Origin: Pohlia nutans
Lineage: Eukaryota > Streptophyta > Bryopsida > Bryales > Mniaceae
Assembly: GCA_022496805.1 (NCBI GenBank)
Contig: CM040096.1
Location: 14,261,501 to 14,325,500 of the forward strand
Reading direction: 5' to 3'
DNA length: 64,000 bases
Shown here: piece after piece, positions 21,750 through 32,824 of the stretch
How the letters are laid out: every line of letters starts with the position of its first letter
How positions within the stretch are numbered: the first letter of the stretch is position 1
The notes under the pieces: model-generated
Seen by the model: the letters and a program-made list of their open reading frames with translations, nothing else
Told to the model about the DNA's origin: nothing
The model's database searches: none
Made by a program: the position numbers and the translations under genes

Positions 21750-24419
21750 TGTTATATTGTCATATGCACTCAGGATTATGAAACCTCTGTTGCCAAATAA
21801 TTGACATTGTTCTGTGCAATTCTTGAGTGGCATCATATTTTTAAAGAATGTGAGCCATGTAAGTATAGAATCTTCATTGTGTAAAAACATCTTCAATTTC
21901 TCAAAATATTTCAATCCATAGTATACGGTAATCAAGTTACTATGTATTTTATTGCAACAAAGTAGTAAAAAGGTAATTTTACTACATAGTGAACGCCCTT
22001 AATTTCCTTGTGCGATCTGAACAAGAAGGTTTGTTAGGTAAGTTAGTTCTTTTCAAGAGGGAATCCATTTCATCTCATCATAGCAAACTGCCATAATAAA
22101 TGCCAGCATCACACAAGCTGATCATAAATTACTGACTCAAATCATAACAGATTTGCACACTCTGGTACTAACACTCCAGTGAGAAGTGTACTAGTAATTC
22201 TTTCCGTATGGATGATGCTTTCTCTTCTCTTCTGAAACATCCATCAACTTCCATATGATTCAAGCTGTGCGACTGTTGTGTGCTTTTCTCTCAAAGGAAT
22301 CCGGCAATGTTTCAGCATTTCTCGGTGTAATCTTCAATGCCACACAATTCTCCATGCCATTTTCCATTAAGCTGTTACAAAGTTCGAGACTGCTGGACTT
22401 TGAACTTCGTTCCGATCCGAACCGGATTGACGAGTTGTAGCGAGAGAATTTATGTCCAGAAAGGCGCGATATATCAAGAACAGTACAATTCCTGTGGCCA
22501 TGGCTAGTTAGGGTATTTTCAAGATTTGCAGGACGTCATAGAAAAGGCGGATTTCATAGGATATTAAATCTTCACTGATGAAAGAAAGTGTTTAGCAGAG
22601 GTTGAATGCTAGGAATTTTAAAAAGAGAAAAGAAAAAGAAATTTCCATTTTCCAAGGACTCTGTTTCTCGGCCATTTGGTGATAGTCCTCGACTGATAAA
22701 TGCAGAGGTCGTTGATTACTTCGTAGCATACTTGTGATTTGGTGTTAAAAGAGTGGAAACATGTAGTGGTTTAATATGCGGCATGGGAAGCTTGATCGTG
22801 TAGACGAGGAGCGGAAACAGCAGCGTGCAGTTTCTTAGTCTTAGTCGAGTGATTCTTGGTGTCTGAGTTGAAAAGGTCGAGTCATTTCAGTTTTCTGAGC
22901 TTCTTGGAGATGAATAATCGGGTGCAGACTGTTATGAGCGTTCCACGATGAGCGTTACGTATTAGTTTGTGTTTGCCACCTCATGTTAGTACGTTTAATC
23001 GCATTCACGGTTTCGGTTTCTACTGGATCGGTTTGTTGCTGCGTGAATTGAATGAAAAGCCGCTGTAATAGCAGAACGATTCTGATTCCCTCGAGTGACA
23101 ATTTGGATGAAAGCGAGCTGATTGCCGAAGGCCCTCGCCGTTTCAGCCATTTGTATCAAGATTTGTTAAAGGAAGAAAGATTTCATTGTAGTGGACGCTG
23201 CGTCTACTCCCTTTCGATGCAATGCTTCCTCCTTGCTTGCCTTTTACTGTAATGAGATAGAATCAAAGGCGCATAGGCCACTCTCAGAATTCGTGTAATC
23301 TTTTACGGTTTAACCTTGAGCTGGTACGGTGCCGCCTTCAGTAGGGGCTAGGGTATAAGTTGTTTAAGAATTTGTGTCATTCACTACGGCGGTCTACTGC
23401 GTTAGTGGAGTGATTTCAGATCCTACAGTGATGAAATTTTCCTGGGAATCTTTCATTGTGTGACTGACAGAGCTCGAGAAATGTCGAGTGTGTGTCACGG
23501 CCGGCGTGGCTCGTCTTCCGGCGTGACTTGAGGCTTTATATCGATACTGTATAACGAACTTTTGTAGAAGGTACCATACTCCACAGTACTGTAACGTCGG
23601 CGATTTTAGTGAGTTTTTTATATTAGAATACTCTGTAAACCCCAGTGCCGTGAGATTAGCACAACAGTAAGTTATGTAGGTCTACCTTTGTTTTTACTGC
23701 CCTATTCTTGGCTTATCCGCTGGGTACTTAATCTACTTAGCCACTCTCTGTGGCTCAGTGTATTTTGTATGCCCATTCATTCAGTTCTCCTTTTGTCTAA
23801 TCTGTTCTTTCATTTTAGTGTAGGAAACTGAAAGCTGTTCGTGAACAGATTCTTCCCGCCGTTGGCACTGTTTACTGTGATTTCAGGCACGGAATTACGG
23901 TTCTGCTTGGTAAATTTCCCTATCTAGAAGTTTTCAGGAACCTTCGATTGCAGAGTCTTTCTTGTGTTTTAGCTGCAATGATAGTGGAGCAGAATGGAGG
24001 TTGCGATCTCATAAAACGAAGTGTAATGCTTTCTCTGTCGTTCGAGCAATTGACTGGAGGAGCATTTACATTCACTGATCAGTGAGCGTGAATGCCCTCT
24101 GACATTCTGTTTTAGATCCCATCTCCCTTCAGAGTTGATCAATGAAGATATCAGTTCTGTAGCAAAAAATTCACTTCTCTGCGACCCATACTTCTTTTGT
24201 AACCAACATTCGTCTTCTTGTGCAGATTGTGATCCCTGAATTCACTAGTCGAGATACACGGCCAATCATCCCTTTCGTCATCGAAAGACGCCAGAGTCTT
24301 AAAATTGTGAATGCAGAACTACTATTTAGGACGGAGCGGCAGATGAAAACACAGACATTATGAGCGGCGAAGCAGCATGATTTCGTGGCTGGCAACAATG
24401 TTCATACTCGGAATACAAG
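21750..24419. other. No gene seen; upstream of fucosyltransferase
   Basis: GC content rises after about 22.2 kb towards the fucosyltransferase start. Small open frames (22255-22440, 23052-23252) have no recognisable domain and may be 5' UTR or chance. No promoter element could be assigned with confidence. Confidence 0.3.
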
Positions 24420-27400
24420 ATGGACACACGGCGAATACGATGTGGCGAAGCTTCTTTAGTTCACGTAAGAAGAAGAATCCTTGGTAATAGTCCAGAGTTT
24501 ATATGCGGTTGGTCAGGAAAATCATTTGTGGTGAAATTTGCGATGATAATAATTTTTGGACTGTCAGTCCTCCTGGTTCCATTCTCCTTGACATTCACTG
24601 CAGCTCTTCGCCAGCGGTTGATCGAATCCTCATTGATTGCCACCCGAGGTACGTCTTCTATACCAGTAGCTACCATCCCTTTGCAACGAGACTTTTACTC
24701 TCAGTTTTGAAATTATGTCAATGGCATCGCAAATTTGTACCAAATTAACATCTGTGGCAGTCAGCTCGTTTTTTCTTCGAAGTAAGTGATTCTCGTAGTT
24801 TAGCTTCCCAGACACTTTGAGAACTGCCAGAGATGCAATATTACGCGGAGATTATGTTTAAATTTCGAGATAAAATGGGGCTACAGAGCTGTAATTAAAT
24901 ATGAGGAGTTATTGCATAAATAAGTCTTTCCAAAATTGTCCTTGAGGAATCTCTTCATTTCACCGTTGCCTTAGGAATAAAGTTTACTAGCTAATACGAG
25001 CCAAAGGGTGCCTTGTTTTGAGTGCTTTGGAGAGTCTTTTGGAGAGACCTTAGAGATTAAAAAATCATAATTTTCATTCAAAGAATAATTTATTTAATGA
25101 ATTGATTTTAATTTTCTTTCACATAATCATCATTCTCATTTGATTATCCCAAAATCTCTACCAAAAATGTATTATTCATCATTTAAAATTGTCCTTAGAT
25201 GGTCATTAAAACGACTGATGACAAAGCTTTTTAGTGCTTTTAATATTGAAATATTTACAATATTGCTTTCATCTTGTACTATGTGTTTTATATACATGTT
25301 GCAAACATTGACATATCACTTTCCTTTCTAATAATAATTTAAACCAAACATCACATTGAAAATTCCTCCAAAAAAGTACTGAAAAAGCAGTGATGACAAC
25401 TTAGCCGGTTTGCATTAGCTTGAATGTGTTAGTACGTAAGTGGAATACTCGACTCACAGAAATCACTGTGTAGGGAAACATAACGTTCAATTAAATGAGG
25501 AAGCTGGAACACCATAAGTACCCCAAAGGGAACAGGTGGGAACAGTAGAACTTCACTAAGAACTAGGAAGAGATAAGGCCAAGTGGGGAGGCTCATATTC
25601 AACACCCTCTCTTGCACACGAGGTCCTTGTCGATGGACGAGATGAGAAGAGCTTGCGAGCGGTCACCGGTAAGTCCAAGAGACGGAGAGCTAGAACTGGA
25701 GAACTTAGAAATGAAAGCAGGCAAAAACACAAAACTAATCTAATTTATTTTTTAGTTCCTATCTAGGTACAAGCATTATGGATATCGTTGTGGGCGTTCC
25801 TGGTCTTCCTGCAGCATCAGCTCTCAAGGTTGATGCGGTATGTGGAGAGATTCGCCTTCCCCCAGGAGTACGAAACAAGCGAGCCTTCGGCAGCGGCCTT
25901 GGAGCAGAGTCTTCATGAAGACGACATGATCGGAGTGAGGGAGAGTGAGCAAGTGGTAACACCTGGTCCTGAACCCGGTCTTCATCCCTCTCTTAGTGAT
26001 GATCGAGGACATTTGCAGGATTTGTCAGTAGCGGGATCCTGTTCACTTTGGTCAGGAGGACCCAGGGTCCTAGGAGAGAGGCCTCAGAAGTATTATGCCG
26101 TAAGGCGTGGTAGTGAGACAGGGATTTTTAGGTCCTGGTCTCAGTGTGAACCACGGGTAGTCGGCTATAAGGGAGCACAATATAAGAGTTTTAGGACACT
26201 AGAGGAAGCGGAAGATTTTATGATTGGAAAAATATAGCTTCCTGAATGTAAGCGACGAGTTTTTGTAACTCTACTGGTAATTTTTTGTAATGTCAAGTAC
26301 TTCAGCAAGAGTTTTAAGGTTGAGCATATCCCTTCCTGTTTCGAATTTGGTTCTTCCTAACGCCTTGGTCAGGATGTCGGCGGGCTGTTCATTCGTTGAA
26401 ACGTAGTCCACTGTGATCTCTCCAGTCTCAACCTTCTGTCTTGAAAAGTGTAGGTCTACTTCGAAATGTTTTGTGCGATCATGGAAAACCGGGTTGTGGG
26501 TGAGTTTGATCGCGCTCTGGTTGTCGACGCCAATCGGAGTCGGTCCCGTCGGTAGGAGTCTAAGTTCTTGCAGTAGTCTGCGAATCCAAACTGCTTCGCT
26601 CGTGCAGTTGCTGAGCGCCCGATATTCTGATTCACAGCTAGATCGGCTGGTGATGGTCTGCTTCTTGCAACTCCATGAAATTGGAGTGTTTCCGAGGAAG
26701 AATACGTAGGCCCCTGTAGAGGTGCGGTCGTCCTCGTCTTGGGCGTAATTCGCGTCAAAGTAACCTGCAAGGAAATTTTCCTCCCCTGTCGCGAAATACA
26801 GCCCCATTGAAGGATGTTTGCTCAAGTACCTTAGTATGCCGGTGGCCGCTGCCTGATGAGTTGATTGCGGTGCGGACATATAACGGCTGACCATGTTGGT
26901 GGCGAATACTATGTCTGCGCGCGTCTTGGCTGCGTACAGAATTTTTCCAACAAGTCGACGGTATGTCGTGGCGTCAACTGGGGTAGTGCCGGTGTCGCGA
27001 CGCAGTCGTAGCCCTTCATTCAAGGGAATGTGGCAGGGGCGACAGTCCAGGTGTGAAAATTCGTGGAGAATCTCATGAATGAACGAAGTCTGGTGAAGTA
27101 GCAGGCCGTGTGGCGTGCGGTAAAACTCCACGCCGAGGTACTTTTGTATAGGACCGAGGTCGGTCATTGAAAAATCATTCTTGAGATCAGTGATAAGTTG
27201 TGTCACTAGTTGGTGACTGCTGCCTGTGACGAGAATGTCATCAACATACAGGATCAAAATCACGAGTTGGTTACCTGTGTGGCAAAAATACAGATTGTTG
27301 TCGGCGTCGCTACGCGTGAGTCCACGCTGGTGAAGTGCTGCGTCGATTCTTGAATACCAGGTGCGGGGGCTCTGCTTCAGCCCGTACAGGGATCGACGAA

Positions 27401-30400
27401 GGCGGCAGACAAGTTGCTCGTGCCCGTTGATTACAAAACCTTGTGGTTGTGTGGGTAGACCTCCTCCTTCAGGATTCCATTCAGGAATGCTGTTTCAACA
27501 TCGAGATGATGAAGAGGCCACCCTGCGTGCGCGGCGATGCCCGAGACGATCCGTATTGTCTCCCACTTGACAACACTGGCGAAGGTTTCGTCATAATCGA
27601 CGCCATGTCATTGTTCGAAACCTCGAGCCACCAAGCGAGCTTTGTAGCGCGGTGACTGGTCCGTTCCTGAAGGCTTGAGTTTGAAGATCCAGCGCGCACT
27701 GATCGGTCTCTTTCCTGGTGGAAGAGATACGAGATCCCAGGTCTGATTTTTCATGATCGAATGGTATTCACGCTGCATGGCAGCTATCCAGCTGGGATCA
27801 TGAGACACGTCGTCGTACTGGAGGTCCTGTCCATCGTTTGGAGCAACGTTAGTTGATGCAACTGATTCGCAAAGAGCGGCGTATATGTCGAGATGAGGTG
27901 GAGGCCGCCTGTCACGGGCTGATCGCCGGAGTTGCGGGCTCGCCTGCTGTTGCGTGGACTGAGGTAGTCGTGGCCTCCGTGGGGTTGTCGCCACTGGCTG
28001 ATCCAGCGTGGAAGTCGAAGGCTGCAAAGTGGTGGGACTCGGAAGGTCCCACAGAACCTGCGTGGAAGCAGGTGATGACAGCTTGGAACTTGCAGTGGTA
28101 GGAGAACTTACAGATGCAGTGGCTGTGGGCCGTGGTGACTGTATCGGAAGGTGCGTGATCTCCGGAGAGCTGTGGACAGTGGCACCGCCCGAGATTGCCT
28201 CAGCTGAAGATTCCTCTATTTGTGGCAGGTCGACGTGGTTAGATTCCAGGATCTTCACGTCCTTGGAAATGACGACTTTTCGTTGGCTTGGTTGGTAGCA
28301 TCTGTAACCTTTAGACCTGTCATCATAACTAAGAAGAATACATTCCTCGGTGCGCGTATCCAACTTGCCTCGATCCTGACGGTGATTGTGGATGTATGCA
28401 GTAGATCCAAAAATTCTTAGCCTGGCCACAGTAGGTTTGGTACCCGTGAATAGTTCTTCTGGTGTGACTTCCGGAAATTGCTTGGTGGAGCGTAGATTCA
28501 TAATGGCACATGCGGCTCGTACTGCTTCGGCCCAGAGAAAGTGTGGTAACGATTTCTCCATCAGTAGGCATCTGGTAATGTCCAGCAAGGACCGGTTTCG
28601 CCGCTCGGCTACGCCATTCTGCTGTGGTGTGTGAGGTACCGTTAACTGTCGCGTGATGCCATATTCTTGGCAATATTCACCAAAGGCTCGAGAAGTAAAT
28701 TCTCCGCCATTATCTGACCGAAGAGTCTTGATTCGGTGTGGCGTTTGAGCTTCTACTTCTGCATGAAAATTTTTGAACTTCTCAAGAGCTTCACTTTTGC
28801 GAGACAAGAAATAAACAGAGGTCCTCCGAGAATAATCGTCAATAAAAGTGATGTAGTATTTGGCCCCTCCGAGTGAGACTGTTCGAAATGGGCCACACAC
28901 GTCAGTGTGAATGAGCTGCAATGGAACGGTGGCACGAGTTGTGGGAGACTTCGGGATTTTTGTGCGAGACTGCTTCCCTTGGAAACACGTCACGCACGGG
29001 CGGTCGATGATTCTCAGCGGCGGAAGTCCCCTAACGGCTTCTGATCTTATCATTCTTCTGATGCCTTCAGGATGATAGTGACCTAATCTCCGATGCCAGA
29101 TGTCTGATGGCGTAGGTCGCTCCATTGTAACGGAGTTGACCTCGGGTTGGACAATTGTATCTCCTTCGAGTCTGTACAATCCGTTTTCATTTTCCCTTGG
29201 TGCGAATGCTACCAGTTCTCTAGAGTAACGATTGCGAATAAAACAACCTTCTGAAAGGAATTCAAGACTATGGTCATGATCAGCAATATTTCCTACAGAA
29301 AGAAGGTTTTTCTTAATAGAGGGAGAGTAAAGTACTTGGGGTATCGTGCGAACGCCGCTTTCAGGGAAAAGAATATCGACGTTACCGACTCCGAGTACAT
29401 CATGCCCTTGACCTCCAGCTGATTTGACTCCAGAGCAGCGTCTGCTTTCAAGGCTGCAGAAAACTGATGAGTTGCCACTGATGTGGTGTGTTGCCCCAGA
29501 GTCGAGGTACCAAGCTGGAGAGTTCGCACTGCCTTCGACAATGTTCAGTTCTGTAGGTTGGAGGAGTGGATCAGTTAAGAATTCGGGGCTGTCGATCTCG
29601 ACCATGTACGCTTCTACTTTTGGTCCGTTGTCCAAATCGACAAATTCTTCATGGTTATCTTCATGAGCGTCTTCGAACTCATCTGCTTCCACTGAATTGG
29701 CTTGACGGGATGAGAGGCGTTTCTTCTTGTCAAGGAGGCGGAACTCAATGTCTTTAATTCTGTCTACCATTGATTTCAGTTCACATTCTCTCTCAATGTG
29801 ACCCTCTTGGAGACAGAAGTTGCATACCTCTACTCGCGGTGTCTCAGGGCCACGTGCCTTGTACCTTGGTTGATAATTGCTGCCGATGCTACGTCCTTGT
29901 GAGATTGCACTATGTGAGTGCTGATGCGAGGTCTGAGAGTAGGACGGTGAATGTTGGTGTGGAGCATTGGTATTCCTCCCAAACGAGGAGGTCGGTCGAT
30001 GCTGAAAATTGCTGTGACTTGACCCGCTGGAGTTGAAACTTCCTGGCTGAGAGTTGCGGTAGAAGGGTCTTCGATTGCGATAGACGGCCAAGGCTTCAGC
30101 ACCCTTGTCTTCTGAATCCATGTTCAGAGAGATTTCTTCGCTCAGGAGTCTCGATTCCAATGCTTCGTATTCAGGTAGCTGGTCACCATTCAGAAGCATT
30201 CTCCTGTAAATCTCGTATTCCTTGGGCAGGTGCTTCACTGTGTAATATACGACAATCTCCTCTGGCAATGGGACACCAACTTCCTCAAGCATGTCAGCAA
30301 CGTTTTTAATCTCAGTCAGATGAGCATCCATGGTAATGTTGTCAGTCTTTCTTAACCCAAAGAATTTTTCTATCAACTGATTCTTTCTAGGACCGCTAGA

Positions 30401-32824
30401 TGTCTCATATCTACGTTTCAAGGCGGTCCAACACACATATGGATCTTGGTATCTCTTCAGCAGTGTGAGATTCTTTGCATTATTTGTGAAAATGCTAAGA
30501 ACCCTAGCACGTGCTGCAGATTCACCCGGCCCCATGTGTGGTGACGGTGGTGTGACACAATAGTCAAATAGAGAGTCCTTCTGGAGTGCGTGACGCATCC
30601 TGTAGGACTAGACTCCGTAATTGTTAGCTCCCTCGAAATGGTACGCTTCTGGGATACTGGGATCTGAGGAGGAGATGCGTGTGACACTCTCTCCCCGTGG
30701 TAACATACTGATCGGACTACTAGTGATTTCGGGATCTCCCGAGTCTGCAGTTGTAGGTCGGTTTACAACCGAGTGTACTGGACTAGACATAATGACGAAG
30801 TGATAAGAGTGTCAGCAAGAATGCTTTGCAAGAACGTGGTTGACAACCACAAATATTCTACTCCCTAATCAGACTCACTGAGTTTGGGACAGAAAGGACC
30901 CAGTCCTAGGAAAGGTGCTCTGATACCATGTTAGTACGTAAGTGGAATACTCGACTCACAGAAATCACTGTGTAGGGAAACATAACGTTCAATTAAATGA
31001 GGAAGCTGGAACACCATAAGTACCCCAAAGGGAACAGGTGGGAACAGTAGAACTTCACTAAGAACTAGGAAGAGATAAGGCCAAGTGGGGAGGCTCATAT
31101 TCAACAGAATGGACCCGAGAGTGATTGAGAAAAACTCCTGATTCCCTTGCAGGAAAGACCACATATGCAGTGAGTAGCAAGCCAGACGACACTTTGGGAG
31201 GCTTATTACTTGCACCTGAGGTTTTTAAGGACAAGGAGTGTATTAGCAGATCACAAGAATACTCTCTTCGAAGAACGTCTGCGTACAAGCCCTCGTCATA
31301 CCTAGTTTCAAAGCTTCGTGAATATGAGCGTCGTCATCGCAAGTGTGCTCAAGAGGTCCAAAGCTTCAGCCCCGCGAACAATGCGACGGATCAAAATTTC
31401 GGAGGATGCCAGTTTATTGTGTGGATTGCTTCAAGTGGTCTTGGGAACCGAATCATGACTCTTACATCAGCATTCGTGTATGCACTTTTGACGGACAGAG
31501 TGCTCCTCGTTGATCGCAGTATCAACATTGGGGAGCTCTTTTGCGAACCCTTTCCCGGTACATCATGGCTGCTTCCAGAAGCTTTTCCCAATGAGTGGAT
31601 GGCAGAACTAAACGCGAAGTCCTCGAGTAGGTTCGGGTCCTTGACTCAAAATGGCACCTTCACCTCTTCTCACAATGGTTATGCATATCTCAACCTAATG
31701 CACGACTATGACGATGATGACAGGAGGCTTTTCTGTGCACGATACCAAGCCTATTTAAGCAGCTTCTCTTGGCTGTTCTTGAGGTCCAACCAGTATTTTG
31801 TTCCAGGACTTCATTTTGTGTCTGAATTTCATGCGGAGCTCGACAAGCTGTTTCCGGAGCGTGAGACGCTATTTCATCATATCATCCGCTACCTACTTCA
31901 CCCGTCAGACTCCGTATGGGAAATGATATCACGCTTTTACAATACGAAACTGGCCAGTGCACAACGAAAAGTGGGACTTCAAATTCGTGTCATAAGCACC
32001 GATGTGAAGCTGTCTACTATTTTAGACTGGTCTACATTTGTGTTCAATGACGTTTTTAATCATGTTATCTGTATCCTCGACCTGCACACTGTGCTGTTGC
32101 TTTTTTGTGCACGGATCTGAACTCTCTGTTCCTGTTTTGTCAACTGATTCTATATTATTGTTTAATTTGCTCATATAATACAGCCCTATATCCTACCTAT
32201 AGGGTATCTTCAAGCAAAATTTGACAGATAGGTGTCACTGACTGGCAGGTTTTTGCCTGTGTACTTGAAAACAAGTTGCTGCCCAATGTGACGCTGAGCC
32301 AAGATCATGTTTCTCATAGAACAAATTCCACCTCCGTCCTAATTGCATCCCTGCATGGATTCTTTTACCAAAGAATAGGAGGTTTCTATTTGAATCATAC
32401 GACCACAGACGGTCACCAGGTGGGCGTGTATACAGCAAGCCATGAGGAGGAGCAAGCTCTGAAGTCATTAGACCACGACAAGAAGGCTTTGGCTGACATG
32501 TACCTTGTTTCATTCAGTGACACTCTCGTCACAAGTGCGTGGTCCACTTTTGGATATGTTGCACAGGGAATCTCGGGAGTGACCCCATGGATCCTCACCA
32601 GGCTTGAAGATGCGACGACTGCAGAGGAGGTAATCCGAAAACACGGTCAATGTATTCACGGTGTATCAATAGAGCCTTGTTTCCATTCTGCTCCAATATT
32701 AGATTGTGATAACAAAGGTTGGGGATATGATCCTGGAAAAACTCATCCCTACATTCAACACTGTGAGGACATTAGCTGGGGAATCAAAATTATGGACAAA
32801 GCCCCATTTAACACAGGTATATAA
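24420..32824 (+). CDS. Xyloglucan-type fucosyltransferase (GT37 family)
   Basis: Three exons, 24420-24648, 31153-32003 and 32249-32824, join in frame (phase 1, then phase 0) to about 551 aa, normal for plant FUT1-like enzymes. Such enzymes add alpha-1,2-fucose to wall polymers in the Golgi. Exon 1 gives a basic cytosolic tail and one membrane anchor (KFAMIIIFGLSVLLVPFSL), as in type II Golgi proteins. Exon 2 starts the catalytic domain: GGCQFIVWIASSGLGNRIMT, SINIGELFCEPFPGTSWLLP, and the GT37 motif VGLQIRV. Exon 3 holds LIASLHGFFYQRI, SFSDTLVTSAWSTFGYVAQG, SIEPCFHSAP and HCEDISWG. Intron 1 is 6.5 kb because copia-1 (5680 bp, opposite strand) sits in it; without the element and its duplicated target it would be about 0.8 kb. 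Exons are intact, so expression is possible. The exact sugar acceptor is not predictable. Confidence 0.85.
25427..25604 (-). repeat. Copia-1 3' LTR (178 bp)
   Basis: Identical over 178 bp to 30929-31106. On the element strand it is preceded by the purine stretch AAGAGAGGG, the likely polypurine tract (about 25605-25613). Confidence 0.95.
25633..26237 (+). CDS. Antisense ORF with RNase H1 hybrid-binding domain
   Basis: Encoded on the strand opposite to copia-1, between its 3' LTR and the pol stop, and convergent with pol (33 bp apart). A long frame is open from 25767 to 26237. A GTAAGT donor at 25669 and an AG acceptor at 25766 would join a short exon (25633-25668) carrying an ATG, giving about 168 aa. 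The first ~40 residues are hydrophobic (ALWISLWAFLVFLQHQL), the middle is acidic and disordered. The last ~45 read YYAVRRGSETGIFRSWSQC, VVGYKGAQYKSF and TLEEAEDF. This is the RNase H1 N-terminal hybrid-binding (caulimovirus-VI) fold, which binds RNA/DNA hybrids. No RNase H catalytic part follows. It could be a captured host fragment or an element accessory gene. The splicing model is inference; the domain match is strong. Confidence 0.65.
26271..30790 (-). pseudogene. Copia-1 gag-pol polyprotein, disabled
   Basis: The reading starts at an ATG at 30790 and meets TAG at 30608-30610. It then runs open for 996 codons to a TGA (27608-27610) inside the RT. A single-base shift follows near 27453-27457, and the last 330 codons run to 26271. 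Visible parts are gag with knuckle CNFCLQEGHIEREC, protease YLDSGATHHIS, GAG-pre-integrase WHRRLGHYHPEG, integrase DVCGPF...IDDYSR...RSDNGGEF...PQQNGVAERRNR, RT YVDDILVTG, and RNase H DANYAQDEDDRTSTG...SSCESEYRALS...DNQSAIKL. All catalytic motifs remain; only the three breaks prevent translation as one protein. Confidence 0.93.
30914..30928 (-). other. Copia-1 primer-binding site (tRNA-iMet 3' end)
   Basis: Next to the 5' LTR the minus strand reads TGGTATCAGAGCACC. Its first twelve bases are the complement of the 3' end of plant initiator tRNA-Met including CCA, the usual copia primer. Confidence 0.9.
30929..31106 (-). repeat. Copia-1 5' LTR (178 bp)
   Basis: Identical to 25427-25604. It lies immediately outside the primer-binding site and is followed by the GAATG target duplication. 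Fucosyltransferase exon 2 begins 46 bp further on. Confidence 0.95.

Larger units (their letters stand above)
25427..31106 (-). mobile_element. Copia-1: complete but coding-defective Ty1/copia element
   Basis: A 5680-bp element on the minus strand within fucosyltransferase intron 1. The two 178-bp LTRs (TGTT...AACA) are identical in the given sequence. GAATG is duplicated at 25422-25426 and 31107-31111. Domain order is gag, protease, integrase, RT, RNase H (copia type). Identical LTRs mean very recent insertion, yet the coding frame has a TAG, a TGA and a one-base shift. Copying by proteins supplied in trans is therefore likely. An extra antisense ORF lies between RNase H and the 3' LTR. Confidence 0.95.

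Noticed and set aside
27608..27610. Programmed stop readthrough in copia-1 RT
   Set aside because: It lies in the middle of RT, and two further lesions are present; copia-2 shows an uninterrupted frame.
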